A stretch of DNA of 64,000 nt from Albugo candida. Lineage: Eukaryota > Oomycota > Peronosporomycetes > Albuginales. The translations under genes were made by a program, and so were the position numbers. The stretch is from contig JBDOQK010000016.1 of NCBI GenBank assembly GCA_040437565.1, positions 496,001-560,000 on the forward strand, in the 5' to 3' direction. Of the stretch, positions 46,801 through 57,593 are shown piece after piece (position 1 is the first letter of the stretch; each line of letters begins with the position of its first letter). Under the pieces are notes generated by a model that did no database searches, had not been told where the DNA came from, and was given only the letters and a program-made list of their open reading frames with translations.

Positions 46801-48031
46801 CAAGGATTCCTTCATTGAAAGTCTTGATGGATGGGCTAAGAGTGTCATTGTCGGACGAGCTCGTATTGGAGGAATTCCATTTGGTGCCATCATCACAGAA
46901 GTTCGCACATCAGAGAAAATCATCCCTGCTGATCCAGCATCACCATCAACGCAAGAAAACATCATTTTACAAGCTGGTCAAGTGTGGTTTCCTGATTCAG
47001 CACACAAGACAGCAACCGCTATCAAAGACTTTAAAGGCGAAGATTTACCTCTATTCATCTTTGCGAATTGGCGTGGATTTTCAGGTGGTCAGCGTGATAT
47101 GTTTGACGAAGTACTTAAATTTGGTGCAGCTATTGTCGATGGTCTTGTTGGTTATGAACAACCCGTCTTCGTCTACATCCCTCCATACGCCGAACTACGT
47201 GGTGGTGCGTGGGCTGTAGTCGACTCGACCATCAACAAAGGTATTATGGAAATGTATGCGGATAGTACTGGAAGAGGTGGCGTCCTGGAGCCAGCAGGTC
47301 TCATTGAAATCAAATATAGAAAGAAACAAGTACTGGAACTGATGCATCGTCTCGATGCTAAATTGAAGGATTTAACGGACAAGGCTGCAGCAACTGACAA
47401 TGAAGATACGGCTTTGCAAACTAAGCTTCGGAGTGCCATTAAAGAACGAGAAGATGAGCTTATGCCAATGTACATACAAATCACGACAGAATTTGCTGAG
47501 CTTCATGACACTCCTGGTAGAATGAAAGCGAAACATGTCATTCGAGATATCGTGGAATGGAAGAATGCCCGCAAGTTTTTCTATTGGCGTCTCAAGCGGA
47601 AATTAGGAGAATTTGCACTTGGACGAGATATAGCACAATCTCTCACAAAAGAGAGTTCGACAATGCTCGACGCAGAGCACATCATGAAAGGATGGTTTGC
47701 AGAAGCCGTAAATGCTGGGAGAATCGCGCGTCCAAACAATGAGACGATTGCGGAGCTTTGGGAGAAGAACGATAAAGATGTTCTCATGTGGTTATCCAGT
47801 GACAAGGAATGGCTCCAAAATCGATTACGCGGTTTATGGAGAGAGCATACGATCAATGGAGTCGTATCCTTAGGACTTCGCGACCCGAAAGCTGCCGTTA
47901 TCGGGATTTTAGATCTGTTGCATCAACTTCCCGACAAGGACCAAGAAGAAGCACTCTCCGCACTTCGTCGTGGCTCAATATTCCATCGAAGTACTTCCAG
48001 TGGCAAATTGAATTCTCCGGTCAACAAATAA
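40831..48031 (+). CDS. ACC: acetyl-CoA carboxylase, multifunctional eukaryotic type
   Basis: Makes malonyl-CoA from acetyl-CoA and bicarbonate, committing carbon to fatty acids. The start is ATG 40831 (MSDHSKIPIESQ). It is broken by a 100-N gap at 42834-42933 whose flanks carry the same 150 bp; deleting one copy (use 40831-42833 plus 43084-48031) gives 6951 bp, 2316 aa, in one frame without introns, the standard length. The biotin carboxylase domain has IKASEGGGGRGIRKV near residue 255 and FFLELNPRLQVEHPVTEM. The biotin carrier site is AEIEVMKMYMPLL near 730. The ACC central region follows, and the carboxyltransferase domain has LAANAGARLGMAESIKSLYK near 1665 and WRGFSGGQRDMFDEVLKFG. AATAAA overlaps the stop codon. 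The GPAT gene ends only 41 bp away on the other strand. Confidence 0.97.
42834..42933. other. spurious gap; 150-bp contig overlap
   Basis: 42684-42833 and 42934-43083 are identical (tctcaaattgatttacg to ctcctaaatggcaa). No real sequence is missing and the repeated 50 codons are an artefact. Confidence 0.95.
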
Positions 48032-48072
48032 AGCACGTGACAATTTTGTAATTTCTAACCCTTTTTTAAATG

Positions 48073-50488
48073 TCAATTTCTTTCAAGCTTCTCCGTTGTC
48101 GCCAACTGTTCCATTTCTGTCAGATCAATGACTGATTTTGAAGATCCACTGAGAAAGCTGAGATCATGCTGAGGTGTCACTTGAATGGTACTAATGTCCT
48201 CTGACCGCATGGAAGCTTTCTCGCAATTTGTGCCATTCCCCTCACATGTTTTGGAATCGGATATTTGCCCGGGTCTTGTACGCATGTATGCGCGCCAATC
48301 CATCTTTTTCAATGATACAAGAGGTCCCAAATCACATGCATACTTTTTGACGAGATCTCGCGTTTGGAGTTGGAGCTGTGCTCGTCGACGAGGTAATCCA
48401 TCTTGCAAAATTCGATATTTTGGCATCAATCGATACAATAGTGGCAAAATGGTCTTCAACTCGATCATTCCTGCTTCGACAGAACGTACACCAAAAAAGG
48501 AGAATAGCGGGAAGGATAGAAATAAAAGAGCAATCGAAGACCAGTACCAATCGGTGAGGACAATAGCTGCCAAGGAATACAAAAAGTAAAGCGTTGGGAT
48601 AGCGATGCTGGAAAATACAATCTTTTTGCTCAAAATGACATCACGCGCAGTGACTTTCACTTTCGAACTGGCCAAAGCCTTTTGCTGCTCTCTTCGGGAA
48701 ATATATCGTGCCATGATCCCAACTGGAACATTCAGCACAAACGATGGAATGGATGCCAATGCGAAGATCAGAAATCCATATAACGCCGATCCAATGACAT
48801 CACGATAAGCCCACCAAGCGATATAAGGTACCTGATGGTCTTTAAGCCCCATGATTCGAAGCGTATCGTGATACTCTTGCAGATTGTTCCGTAAAGTGTC
48901 GAGATCCTTGCTTGCATGCGGCAATACACTCAAGACTTTGTATCCTTCAGCGAATCTTCTATTGAGATCCTGCGTCTCGGCAGCACTCAATCGTACCCCG
49001 GACCTCTGATAGAGCCTTCTAGCTGTAAAGATTAGCTGCATAAGATCATAATTTGGTGCTGTTACAATGACTGCACGCATCCCTTCTTCGATTTCATGCA
49101 GGAAATCATTACACGCCTTGCGATTATCAGTTGAATAAACTTGCATGATATGGTCGCTGACGGCAATAGGAGGTCCAAACTCAACGACAGCTCGCCCACG
49201 AAATCGATGTCCTCGGAAATATGTCAAACCCACAGGTACGACAAGCGCGTTAATGTTGTAATTCGCTTTGACTCCAAGTGCCATGATAGCGACTCCAACT
49301 TTTAATGGCAGTAAATCAGTTCGGTCATGAGATCCTCCTTCTGGGAATATTCCAATACAATCTCCGTGCTTGAGATGATTATATACTTCTCGAAACATAT
49401 TTGATTGATCAATTTTCTTCAAAATTCCATATTGACTAGGCGTTTGGACTTGTTTTTGCTCATTGTCCATCAGAACGGACTCGAGATACATATCCGTATC
49501 ACTTGTCACTTGCAGAACTTTAACAGGGAGACCACTAGCGAGCACAGAGTCTCCTTGAAAGCGCACTTGGTCTCCTGGACTCACTTGTTTCAGGAATGAT
49601 GTTCCCTGACCAATCAGTTTGAATCCTCGCTTCTTGACAATTTTGCAATCTTTCTCCGATAAATTGACTTCTTCGGTGGCGCGAATCGCATCATCGACCT
49701 CTACTTCCATCGTGACAGTACCTTGGCCAGATATGACATGATCTTGAGATCGAAGAACCGGAATACACCCGATGCTTCTTGCCAACGGTCCGACCACAGG
49801 GAGACGCAACGATTTTTCCGCTATGACAAATCCAACCTACAACACGTTTCGTAGCATCACAGAGTACTGACGAGCCTGCTTTACCTTCCGTTTGCTGTTC
49901 ATCATCACCATAAGCGCATCAACGAATTGATTGGCATGATTTCCTAACGCACACATTCTTCATTTGCGAGAGATACTTACATTCAAGTGACATTTTGTGC
50001 AACCTGTGAAAATGACGGGGCCTTCTATGGGAATATTGTCTATTCCAATGACATCGATGCTTTTGAAAAAAATGCTTAATACACTGTGAAAATAGACTCG
50101 GACACAGCGGTAAATTGCTTCCGAAATATTACTCCATAGGAGCACAAGCATCAGCAGAAATGAAAGAACACCCAAATACCAAGCCGGAAAGCCAAGAAAT
50201 TTAGAAATTGCTTTCACGGGGCTTTAAGAATATAGAGATATTATTTGACTAACGAATGGAAGGATACATCTTATGTACGCACTTGAGCGATTCTGTGGAA
50301 AGTGCCATCAATAATGAAAGCGCAAGAAATTGTATCCATACATCATTTAAAACGTCAGCTTTGTGGAATTTCATGATTATTCGAGTAAATAGGATTCGTG
50401 TTGGAATAATGTCACGAAAAACACAATACCAGTGAGATTCGAATTGATACTCAGACGCTGCGATTGCGATAGAGCGCTTCGAATACAT
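48073..50488 (-). CDS. glycerol-3-phosphate acyltransferase, SCT1/GPT2-like (4 exons)
   Basis: Exons 50488-50283, 50221-50004, 49943-49885 and 49836-48073. The introns are 61, 60 and 48 bp (the first uses GTGCGT), giving 2247 bp and 748 aa. It catalyses the first acylation of glycerol-3-phosphate (or DHAP) at the ER. The acyltransferase motifs appear only after splicing: GPVIFTGNHANQFVDALMVM supplies the catalytic NH-x4-D near residue 142, VGFVIAEKSLRLPVVGPLAR follows, and FPEGGSHDRTDLLPLKVGVA near 325 is the characteristic block of yeast-type GPATs. An upstream membrane helix (WYLGVLSFLLMLVLLWS) and two helices near the C-terminus (GFLIFALASIPSFVLNVPVG; SIAIPTLYFLYSLAAIVLTD) fit an integral membrane enzyme. 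The first exon (MYSKRSIAIAASEYQFES) is the least certain part. Confidence 0.88.
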
Positions 50489-50746
50489 ATTTCAAGTCAA
50501 ATACAATAGAAACGGCTTTTCGAGTGAAGATACATTATATGCGATAGCTGTACATTGACAGCGAAAGACTCACAAGATATAATATAAACGTCTCCAATGC
50601 GGTATGATTGCGTACACAAGGTTCATAGATTCGCTTTAGTCACAATGCACAATTGAGCAACGAAGCAACTCGCTGATACAACATTCCTTTCGCATTCCAT
50701 ATACTCGCTATTTTTGTAACTTTGATCGGACAATTTGTAAAACTCA

Positions 50747-51887
50747 ATGGGCGATGAAAACCTCACTCCTGTTGATGTTATTATCCGAAAGCTATTAGCT
50801 GTCCGAGACAAACCGCAGACAGAAGTTCGAAATTTGACAAATGAAGAGCTGATGTTTCTTTGTCGTGAAACTCGATCGGTAGACACTCGTACATCAGTTC
50901 ACATTTGTCGATTCTTTGTGATCGGTGTAGTCAGATCTTTTTAGATGAACCAATGCTCATTGAAGCCCCCGCTCCCATCAATATCTGCGGCGACACACAC
51001 GGCCAATATGCAGATCTCCTTCGTCTTTTCGAAATGGGCGGATCGCCGAGTGAACAGGACTATATTTTTCTCGGAGACTACGTCGATCGAGCTATGCAAA
51101 GTATTGAAACGATATGCTTACTATTCGCCTACAAGATCAAATTCCCTTCGCGGATGTATCTACTCCGTGGAAATCACGAATGTGCTTCTATCAATCGCAT
51201 TTATGGTCAGCATGCAGTCTGCACTGTAGACGCAACTTGACATAACTTGTGCAACAGGTTTCTATGATGAATGTAAAAGGCGATATACCATCAAGATTTG
51301 GCGTACGTTTGGCGATACATTCAATTGTATGCCTGTGGCAGCCGTAATCGCCGGCAAGGTGATGCATCCGATGTCAACTATGTACACACTCAACTTTGTA
51401 TCGCGTTAGATATTTTGTACTCATGGCGGGCTATCCCCGCATTTGTATACTTTTGATCAGATTAAAAGTATACGAAGACCCACAGATGTTCCGGATGAGG
51501 TAATACTACAATTCCTGGTCTATCATTCCTATTTGTGTCATTCATAGTCGGCGATAGGGGTTGTTGTGCGATCTCCTTTGGTCGGATCCGGACCGTGACA
51601 GCCAGGGATGGACAGAGAGCGATCGTGGCGTATCGTACATCTATGGAGCAGACGTTGTGGAGCAGTTTTTACAGACTCATGATCTTGATTTGATCTGTCG
51701 TGCGCATCAAGTCGTGGCTGATGGGTACGAGTTTTTTGCAGGACGGAGACTGGTTACCATTTTTTCAGCTCCAAATTACTGCAATGAGTTTGATAATGCG
51801 GGTGCGATGCTGGTAGTTGCAAAGAATCTCACATGTTCCTTCAAAGTTCTCTGTTCGGCTGATAAAAAGCGATTAGAATCGCGATAG
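50747..51887 (+). CDS. PP1: serine/threonine protein phosphatase PP1 catalytic subunit (5 exons)
   Basis: Exons 50747-50878, 50935-51205, 51258-51358, 51410-51499 and 51558-51887; introns 51-58 bp; 924 bp, 307 aa. PPP-family metal and catalytic motifs are all present: [16 protein letters not shown] (D-x-H), [83 protein letters not shown] and [17 protein letters not shown]. This is PP1 rather than PP2A by the [16 protein letters not shown] and VVADGYEFF blocks. Differences from near-invariant PP1 positions include GDTHG for GDIHG, DRAMQS for DRGKQS and AGK for DEK before IFC. The C-terminus is short ([10 protein letters not shown]). The divergent GPAT start lies 258 bp upstream. It may be a second, divergent PP1 paralogue. 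Confidence 0.92.
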
Positions 51888-52075
51888 TATGGTTTTTCAT
51901 CACACAAACTCATACAGTCGATAAAGTATTGCAAAGCGAGAAGAAGGTTTAGAAAAGTACATTTTACATCGTAACAAAAATTGAAACCCGAAAGAAAGTC
52001 GTTTGATTCCGCCTCTTATCGTCTCATTCTCCGCGGCTGAGCCGAGTTGGAGTCGTTCAGCCTTTGAATGCGTCT

Positions 52076-52981
52076 TTACAGAGAGTACCCATGAGCTGTT
52101 CCTGGCAAATCTTCCGATCCAGATGGAGCTTTGAAAGGCCCTTCATCGTATTGACGGAAAGAATTTTGTGCTTGCGGAGCTGGAGGTGCTTCCGATGGCG
52201 TTGGAATCGGCGGGGACGGATTGGTGGGAACTGGCGATGGAGAAGGACCGGAGGGAGCAGGTGGTGGGGGAGAGGGAACATTCGGAGGGCTTTTAGTAAT
52301 ATCCTTTCCGGGTGGAGGATTGGGTCCCTTTCCCGTCGAATCAGTAACCTGAGCTTCCCAGCATGTGCTATACGTGTCTTCTTTGCTGTTAAAACTCCAT
52401 AACCAGTGGAAGCTATAGGTACCAGGAGCGATATCTCTTTCTAGTTGGAAACACATTGTGCATAATGCTCTCTCCATATTTTCACAAAATCGCGGACAAT
52501 GCTGAAATCCGTTATAATCCACGGTACCATATTTATGCGCTCTATTCAAGTGATCATACGTTTTGGACACGCTTGCGTCGTCATACAGCGGATGACGGGT
52601 GATAATCACACCATAATCCGGCACATATGGAGTCGTACAAGTCGCAGCAACATGGTTTTTCGGTGGATACGCAAGACATACAAGCTGACCAGGCTTATAA
52701 ATTGCCATTTCGATCCCATTGTAATTATCATCGGCCTTGTTGCATTGACATCCATTGGCACTCCTATAATTGAATCCCGTATCAATTCCAAACCCCTCTC
52801 GAGCCTGACGCTGCCCACATCGCGGACGACCGTGACATTTGCCCGCATTCCAGACTTCTCCGTCGACCGATCCATTCTCAAATCGATAATCAGTGCATTC
52901 AATCCACGAATGCGATTGAGTAAAGTGTAAAAGATGGATACACAGGAAGACACCCAAACGTATCGAAGCATATCGACTCAT
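52076..52981 (-). CDS. AA17-like lytic polysaccharide monooxygenase, secreted, Pro-rich tail
   Basis: Intronless, 301 aa. The signal peptide (MSRYASIRLGVFLCIHLLHF, cut after TQS at 23) would expose His24 as residue 1 of the mature protein (HSWIECTDYRFENG). This is the condition for the copper histidine brace of LPMOs. The core about 24-210 has many paired cysteines (CHGRPRCGQRQAREGFGIDT, CQCNK, CPRFCENMERALCTMC) and PPKNHVAATC, whose His may be the second brace ligand, followed by GTYSFHWLWSF. The N-terminal HSW-(I/L)-ECTDYR pattern matches the oomycete AA17 family, reported as pectin-active. About 215-275 is a Pro/Ser-rich linker. No GPI or binding module is seen. A paralogue lies at 55162-56088. 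Confidence 0.8.
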   Translation of the reverse strand: MSRYASIRLGVFLCIHLLHFTQSHSWIECTDYRFENGSVDGEVWNAGKCHGRPRCGQRQAREGFGIDTGFNYRSANGCQCNKADDNYNGIEMAIYKPGQLVCLAYPPKNHVAATCTTPYVPDYGVIITRHPLYDDASVSKTYDHLNRAHKYGTVDYNGFQHCPRFCENMERALCTMCFQLERDIAPGTYSFHWLWSFNSKEDTYSTCWEAQVTDSTGKGPNPPPGKDITKSPPNVPSPPPPAPSGPSPSPVPTNPSPPIPTPSEAPPAPQAQNSFRQYDEGPFKAPSGSEDLPGTAHGYSL

Positions 52982-53800
52982 TCTGTTCCAACAGAACTTA
53001 TCTTAGAATATCGCAAAATGGAAAATGTGGACTAGTGGCACAGCATAAAATGTGTCTTGCAAGGCCGTTGGAGAAAGAACATGAACGAAATACAACTCTG
53101 AAACGATCTGACTCAAACGTGACGAAAAAGTCTGATTTGTAATGGACAACAAGGGCAAGCCATTGGGTGATGTTTACTATTATCTATCTCACGTATACGC
53201 CTTCAAAGTTTAACACTAGAGAAAAGTATACAGATCACCGCATTGTAAGGTTGATTTCTTCCCTGCAGTGACTGAAAAGTGATCATCGTTCTTCAACCGC
53301 CCCCAATGCGGCTTCGAGGTAACTGATTCGAGTCTATCACGATCTATGAAGCATCCACGTCTTTTCTTTCGTCAGTATCGACATCCTGGCGTGTCACCCA
53401 CACCATTCGATTTTTTCCTCTGTTACGTAGTCAGTAGACTTACTGCGTGTATACAGCTGCATGAGAGCTAAGGACGATAGATATTTCACGGATGAATACG
53501 GACATAATTCGAAGAAAAGGGATGACCCTTTATCATCACTTCTTCATCGCATACTCACGTGCTGGGCACTTTGTGCGCAGAATCAGACTAAATCAATAAA
53601 TGTGAACACTACAAAATATCACCAAATTGCCAGCAGTTTCTGTAATCACATTTTAACTACGATTTTGTATGGAGTTGGCTCCAGATTTTTCTCGAGCTCA
53701 TGCAAAAGACTATTTCTAGCGCTATAAATTCCTATAAATTGTAGAAATCGTGTGACCCTGCTCGCAACTGACCTTTGCAATTGATAGCGAAGCGTGAGAT
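52982..53800. other. intergenic between LPMO gene and CFAP263
   Basis: About 820 bp between divergent genes. One 88-codon frame (53461-53727) is unremarkable; promoters of both genes must lie here. Confidence 0.5.
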
Positions 53801-54884
53801 ATGACAGAAAGCGATTCAAATGAGTTACGAGAGAAAGTAAGTGATCGAATGGTTCAATTAAAAGTATTCATACAAAGCGTTTTAGTTGAATGAGATAACG
53901 AGACAGAACAGATATCTCCAATTAGAAAATGATCTTCTTGAGACTTATGCGGCGCGTTGTGAGGACAAGCTCGTTGATGGAACAGACGAAGGAAATGGAA
54001 AGGAAGAACAAGAGACCAAAGCTTCGCGACTGAGACGCGGTCGTGTGCAGGTGACGCTCACAATTGAGCAGAAAAGTAATATCTGTAATGCCGAATTGGA
54101 GGAAGCAAAAAAGCAAAGTAGCGATTTGAAAACCGCCTCGGAGCGATTGATTGACACTTTGCGTGCCGTATTGGAAGAAACAGATATTCGACTCGCTGAA
54201 TTGAGGAAAGATGCGTATGAGTTCAAACGTGACGTCGTCGTCGGGGCGGAGAATTTTCGCACCGGTAAAACGATTGCGGAGAAAATGACCCGGTACCTTG
54301 AGGAGAAACTGAGGCAAAAGGATACTGTGATTGAGAAATTACAGCTTAAGAACGCAGCCTTACAAAATAAGGCACGCACTATCGATACTCAGCTTCGTCG
54401 TAAGGAAGAAATGGGTGATGTTTTGCATTACATTGACTTCCATCAACTCCAAATTGAGAACAAGCAATACATTACAAAAGTCGGTGAAAGGAATGAAGAG
54501 CTACTCAAGCTGAAGCAAGCAAGCGGAATAACTGTGCAATTGTTGAATCAATTGAAAAAGAAATTACAAGACCTTGTTGAGGAGAGCGAGACAATCCGCT
54601 TGGATATTTGCTCACGCAAAGCATTGAATGGAAAGGTCACTGAAGATATTGTACATAACACACAACAGTGCGAAAAAGACATTGAAAAAGCGCAAAAACT
54701 ACAAAATCTGCAAAATGTAGACAATCAGGAAGATTCACCGCAGATTATGGATCATATTCTCCAAAGGGCAAAGATTTACGAATTTCGAACAGAAATCAAA
54801 GCGCTGGAGCGCAAAATAGAAATCGCGGAACGAGGTGTGAAATTGCAAAGGGTTCAGATGCAAAAGGTTGTAAAACTCGGATAA
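53801..54884 (+). CDS. CFAP263: cilia- and flagella-associated coiled-coil protein CFAP263/CCDC113 (2 exons)
   Basis: Exon 1 53801-53836 (MTESDSNELREK) and exon 2 53886-54884; the 49-bp GTAAGT...TTTAG intron gives REKLNEITRQNRYLQLENDL and 344 aa. The family signature is the conserved block EEKLRQKDTVIEKLQLKNAA, RKEEMGDVLHYIDFHQLQIE, ERNEELLKLKQASGITVQLL, with ERKIEIAERGVK near the C-terminus, as in CCDC113 of ciliated animals and protists. It is nearly all coiled coil. In other organisms it works with CCDC96 in the axonemal nexin-dynein/N-DRC and radial-spoke region. Its presence implies motile flagella (zoospores). It lies between the two LPMO genes. Confidence 0.9.
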
Positions 54885-55161
54885 AACTGCTTTTTGGATA
54901 AGGAAAACGTTAATACTTCCGATCAAAAGTAAATAAAAAAGCTCCTAAATTAGCATATCGTGTATGAAAAATGGAACCATCTGATTCTGGTGGTGATTCA
55001 TAACGGCATGCGATGGTGCTTGGGCTCAGCAAAACACGTTCATCCGACTCGAGATATCGCGAAACCGCTTACAACGGCACTGGAAAGGTTTCGCAACTGC
55101 AAGTTGTCTCACTTTATCTTACAGACTCTCAATTCACAAATTCTCTAATTCACAACACGTG

Positions 55162-56088
55162 ATGAAAACGATCAACTTTCGTATCATTGGTCTTGCATTC
55201 GCTTGTCTTGACCTCGTGCGTCCAACAGTGTCTCATTCGTGGCTTGAGTGTACTGATTATCGATTCCAAAGCGGATCAAAGGATGAGACTGTGTGGAACA
55301 AGAACAATTGCTTTGGTCATGCGCGATGTGGCGCTCGTCAAGCTTCTGCTGGCTTTGGAGTCGACACAGGGTTTAATTTCCATAGCGGTCAAGGATGTCA
55401 ATGCAGTGAAGGACCCGATAATTATAAAGGCGCAATAATGGCCAAGTATTCTCCGGGTCAGCTTGTTTGTTTGGCTTATCCGCCGAAAACTCACGTCGCA
55501 GCGCCCTGTACGAATCCGTTTATACCTGATGCAGGAGTACAGATCACGCGCTCGGCATTATACAATGACGGTGTGGTAGCAGCATCGTACTCCCATTTGA
55601 ATGGAGTTCACGAAAAAGGTGTCGTCGATTTCAAAGGCTTTCAGAATTGTCCAAGATTTTGTGAGGATATCCAAGGAGCTTTGTGCACAATGTGTTTCCA
55701 GTTGGAGAATAATATCACACCCGGAAAGTATACTTTTCATTGGATTTGGTCATTCAACTCGTTGGAGGATCAGTATTCGGCTTGTTGGGAAGCAGAAATT
55801 GGCGAGCCCGGTTCAGTGACAGTTGCAGGGACGGCTCCATCCAATGTGTCGGCAACCATTGAAGCATCTCCAGCAGTTGTTCCCGTCGATACAAATGCGA
55901 CAGCCGTTATCCCAATTCAAATGCAAGTCAATAGCTCCGCACCTTCTCCTTCTTCCACAGGGAGTGTCACTGTGCAATCACTTCCCTCGCCAACAGCAGT
56001 CTCTAATCAATCGGAAACTCCAATTTGCCGAATCGATCCATCGACTGTGCCTGGCCACGAAGCAAGCGCAGGTGGAAATTCTTATTGA
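55162..56088 (+). CDS. AA17-like lytic polysaccharide monooxygenase, secreted, Ser/Thr-rich tail
   Basis: The ATG at 55162 is chosen (a GTG codon precedes it); intronless, 308 aa. The signal peptide MKTINFRIIGLAFACLDLVR ends at PTVS-24, leaving His25 first (HSWLECTDYRFQSGS). The core is collinear with the 52.1-kb paralogue, including CFGHARCGARQASAGFGVDT, CQCSEGPDNYKGAIMAKYSP, GQLVCLAYPPKTHVAAPCTN, CPRFCEDIQGALCTMCFQLE and GKYTFHWIWSFNSLEDQYSA. The tail differs: Val/Thr/Ser-rich with NVS, NAT and NSS sequons instead of Pro-rich, ending DPSTVPGHEASAGGNSY. Same probable function: secreted copper enzyme acting on plant wall polysaccharide, probably pectin. The two genes are clearly duplicates with diverged linkers. 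Confidence 0.8.
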   Translation: MKTINFRIIGLAFACLDLVRPTVSHSWLECTDYRFQSGSKDETVWNKNNCFGHARCGARQASAGFGVDTGFNFHSGQGCQCSEGPDNYKGAIMAKYSPGQLVCLAYPPKTHVAAPCTNPFIPDAGVQITRSALYNDGVVAASYSHLNGVHEKGVVDFKGFQNCPRFCEDIQGALCTMCFQLENNITPGKYTFHWIWSFNSLEDQYSACWEAEIGEPGSVTVAGTAPSNVSATIEASPAVVPVDTNATAVIPIQMQVNSSAPSPSSTGSVTVQSLPSPTAVSNQSETPICRIDPSTVPGHEASAGGNSY

Positions 56089-56248
56089 ATGTAAGAGGGC
56101 GCAAGTATCAGAATTGCTACACGTCGATTGCATTTGTAGTTTTAAATGTCGCTGTATTGATTAATCAAGTAATTCAATCCTTTCCGAGCAGTTTTCTAAA
56201 CGATTTCATCACTGAGAGCTTTGGTAAATTATCGCGCTACAAATCGCA

Positions 56249-57327
56249 TCAGTTAGGATGCATTCTCAGTACACAGTCAAACACTCCAACCTCGGGACTT
56301 TTCATTGCTTCAGCCTTTTGACGCAAATTGATCCATTGCCGTCGTCCCAAAGTACATTTTTGCATTGTTTCTTGAAGGCGAAAACACGGGAATAATAACA
56401 GCGGGAGTCGAGTGTTTAACGCTTTAAACTCTTTGTAATCGAGGATTCCATCATTGCTAAAGCGCTTGTAAAGCAGAGTGCTCGATTCTTCACAGAGTGA
56501 GATAAAACGTACCGATCAAATACACTAAAAACGTTTTTCATGTTGCCCGGGAAAAGTGAGCCATTGGGATTGACCAAAGCAGTTAGAGGCTGACACTCTC
56601 TGCATCGAATAAAACCTGATCGTTCAGTATCAAATATATTGAAAGCGACTGCATCATTTTGTTGAGAAACGAGAAAACAACTCCAATCATTCGCTTACAC
56701 TGTAACATTTCTTCGCGACTAAATGTGCAAAAAAGTATCATCGCGTGCACAAATTCTTCCAAATCGATCTGAAGAGCTCATAAGCGTTATGACAAATCAC
56801 AGAAAGAGAACGAACGAACCGTTCCGTCATTATTCATTTCAATCATTTCAAATAAGCGCTCCGAGAAAACTGTCTTTGGTTCTTGCAAAAAGTCATAAAA
56901 TTCCCAGTAATCGATCGAACCGCTTCCGCTGTTATTCTCAGTGTAAGCTTTCAGTATGGAATGCAGCAAACAATCGAAAACGCACTCAAAATCGATTTTG
57001 TCAAAACACTTTTTCAGCTTTTTGAGTTCCCGCTGGCTCACTGAATAGAGACTTTATATTCCCACAATACAAATCGTAATTCGTAGGAATACCTCGCATC
57101 CGCATGGCAATTGAAGCAGTTTGTGTGCGAGACAGAACGATATTTGGATCATTTTTGGTGTATAATGGCGTGCTATCAATTTTCTTGAATGATTTTGGTC
57201 TTAAAAATGGCATAATTTTTTTCTTTCCCGTTACAGAAATCCTTGGAAGCGTGGTAGTAGAGTCTTTACGCGAAGGCGTATACATATTTCTTCGAGTCAG
57301 ACCGCTCGGTACATGAGAGAAAGCCAT
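56249..57327 (-). CDS. EF-hand calcium-binding protein, 4 EF-hands (6 exons)
   Basis: Exons (minus) 57327-57093, 57040-56986, 56928-56820, 56768-56699, 56648-56513 and 56456-56249. Introns are 50-57 bp; total 813 bp, 270 aa. Every calcium loop is formed or completed across a splice: CFDKIDFDGSGSIDYWEF (EF1), EMNNDGTIDLEEFVHAM (EF2), FNIFDTERSGFIRC (EF3, weaker) and VFDRNDGILDYKEFKALN (EF4). The N-terminal about 75 residues are basic and low in structure (MAFSHVPSGLTRRNMYTPSR). The C-terminus has LQETMQKCTLGRRQWINL. A soluble calcium sensor; partner unknown. The start at 57327 is the first ATG in frame, though an upstream acceptor-like site (TTTCTAG at about 57378) allows another exon. The copy at 57660-58200 is an assembly repeat, not a second gene. 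Confidence 0.85.
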
Positions 57328-57493
57328 TTTCTTCTTTGCTGACCCGATCGTGTCTTTTGTAAACGCCTCCACGCTAGAAATAGCTGAGAACAAAAATGGA
57401 TCAAAGCACTCGGATAACGATCTGTCGTCGTCCCAAATTGTCCAAAATCAAAAAACTGAGTATCACGTGGCACTCAGTTGTCCAGCTTTTGTC

Positions 57494-57593
57494 NNNNNNN
57501 NNNNNNNNNNNNNNNNNNNNNNNNNNNNNNNNNNNNNNNNNNNNNNNNNNNNNNNNNNNNNNNNNNNNNNNNNNNNNNNNNNNNNNNNNNNNN
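57494..57593. other. spurious gap; 773-bp contig overlap
   Basis: 56721-57493 and 57594-58366 are the same sequence, so the EF-hand gene's first exons are shown twice. The right copy continues into unique DNA (gcttgtagtgattt), as expected of the neighbouring contig. Confidence 0.92.
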
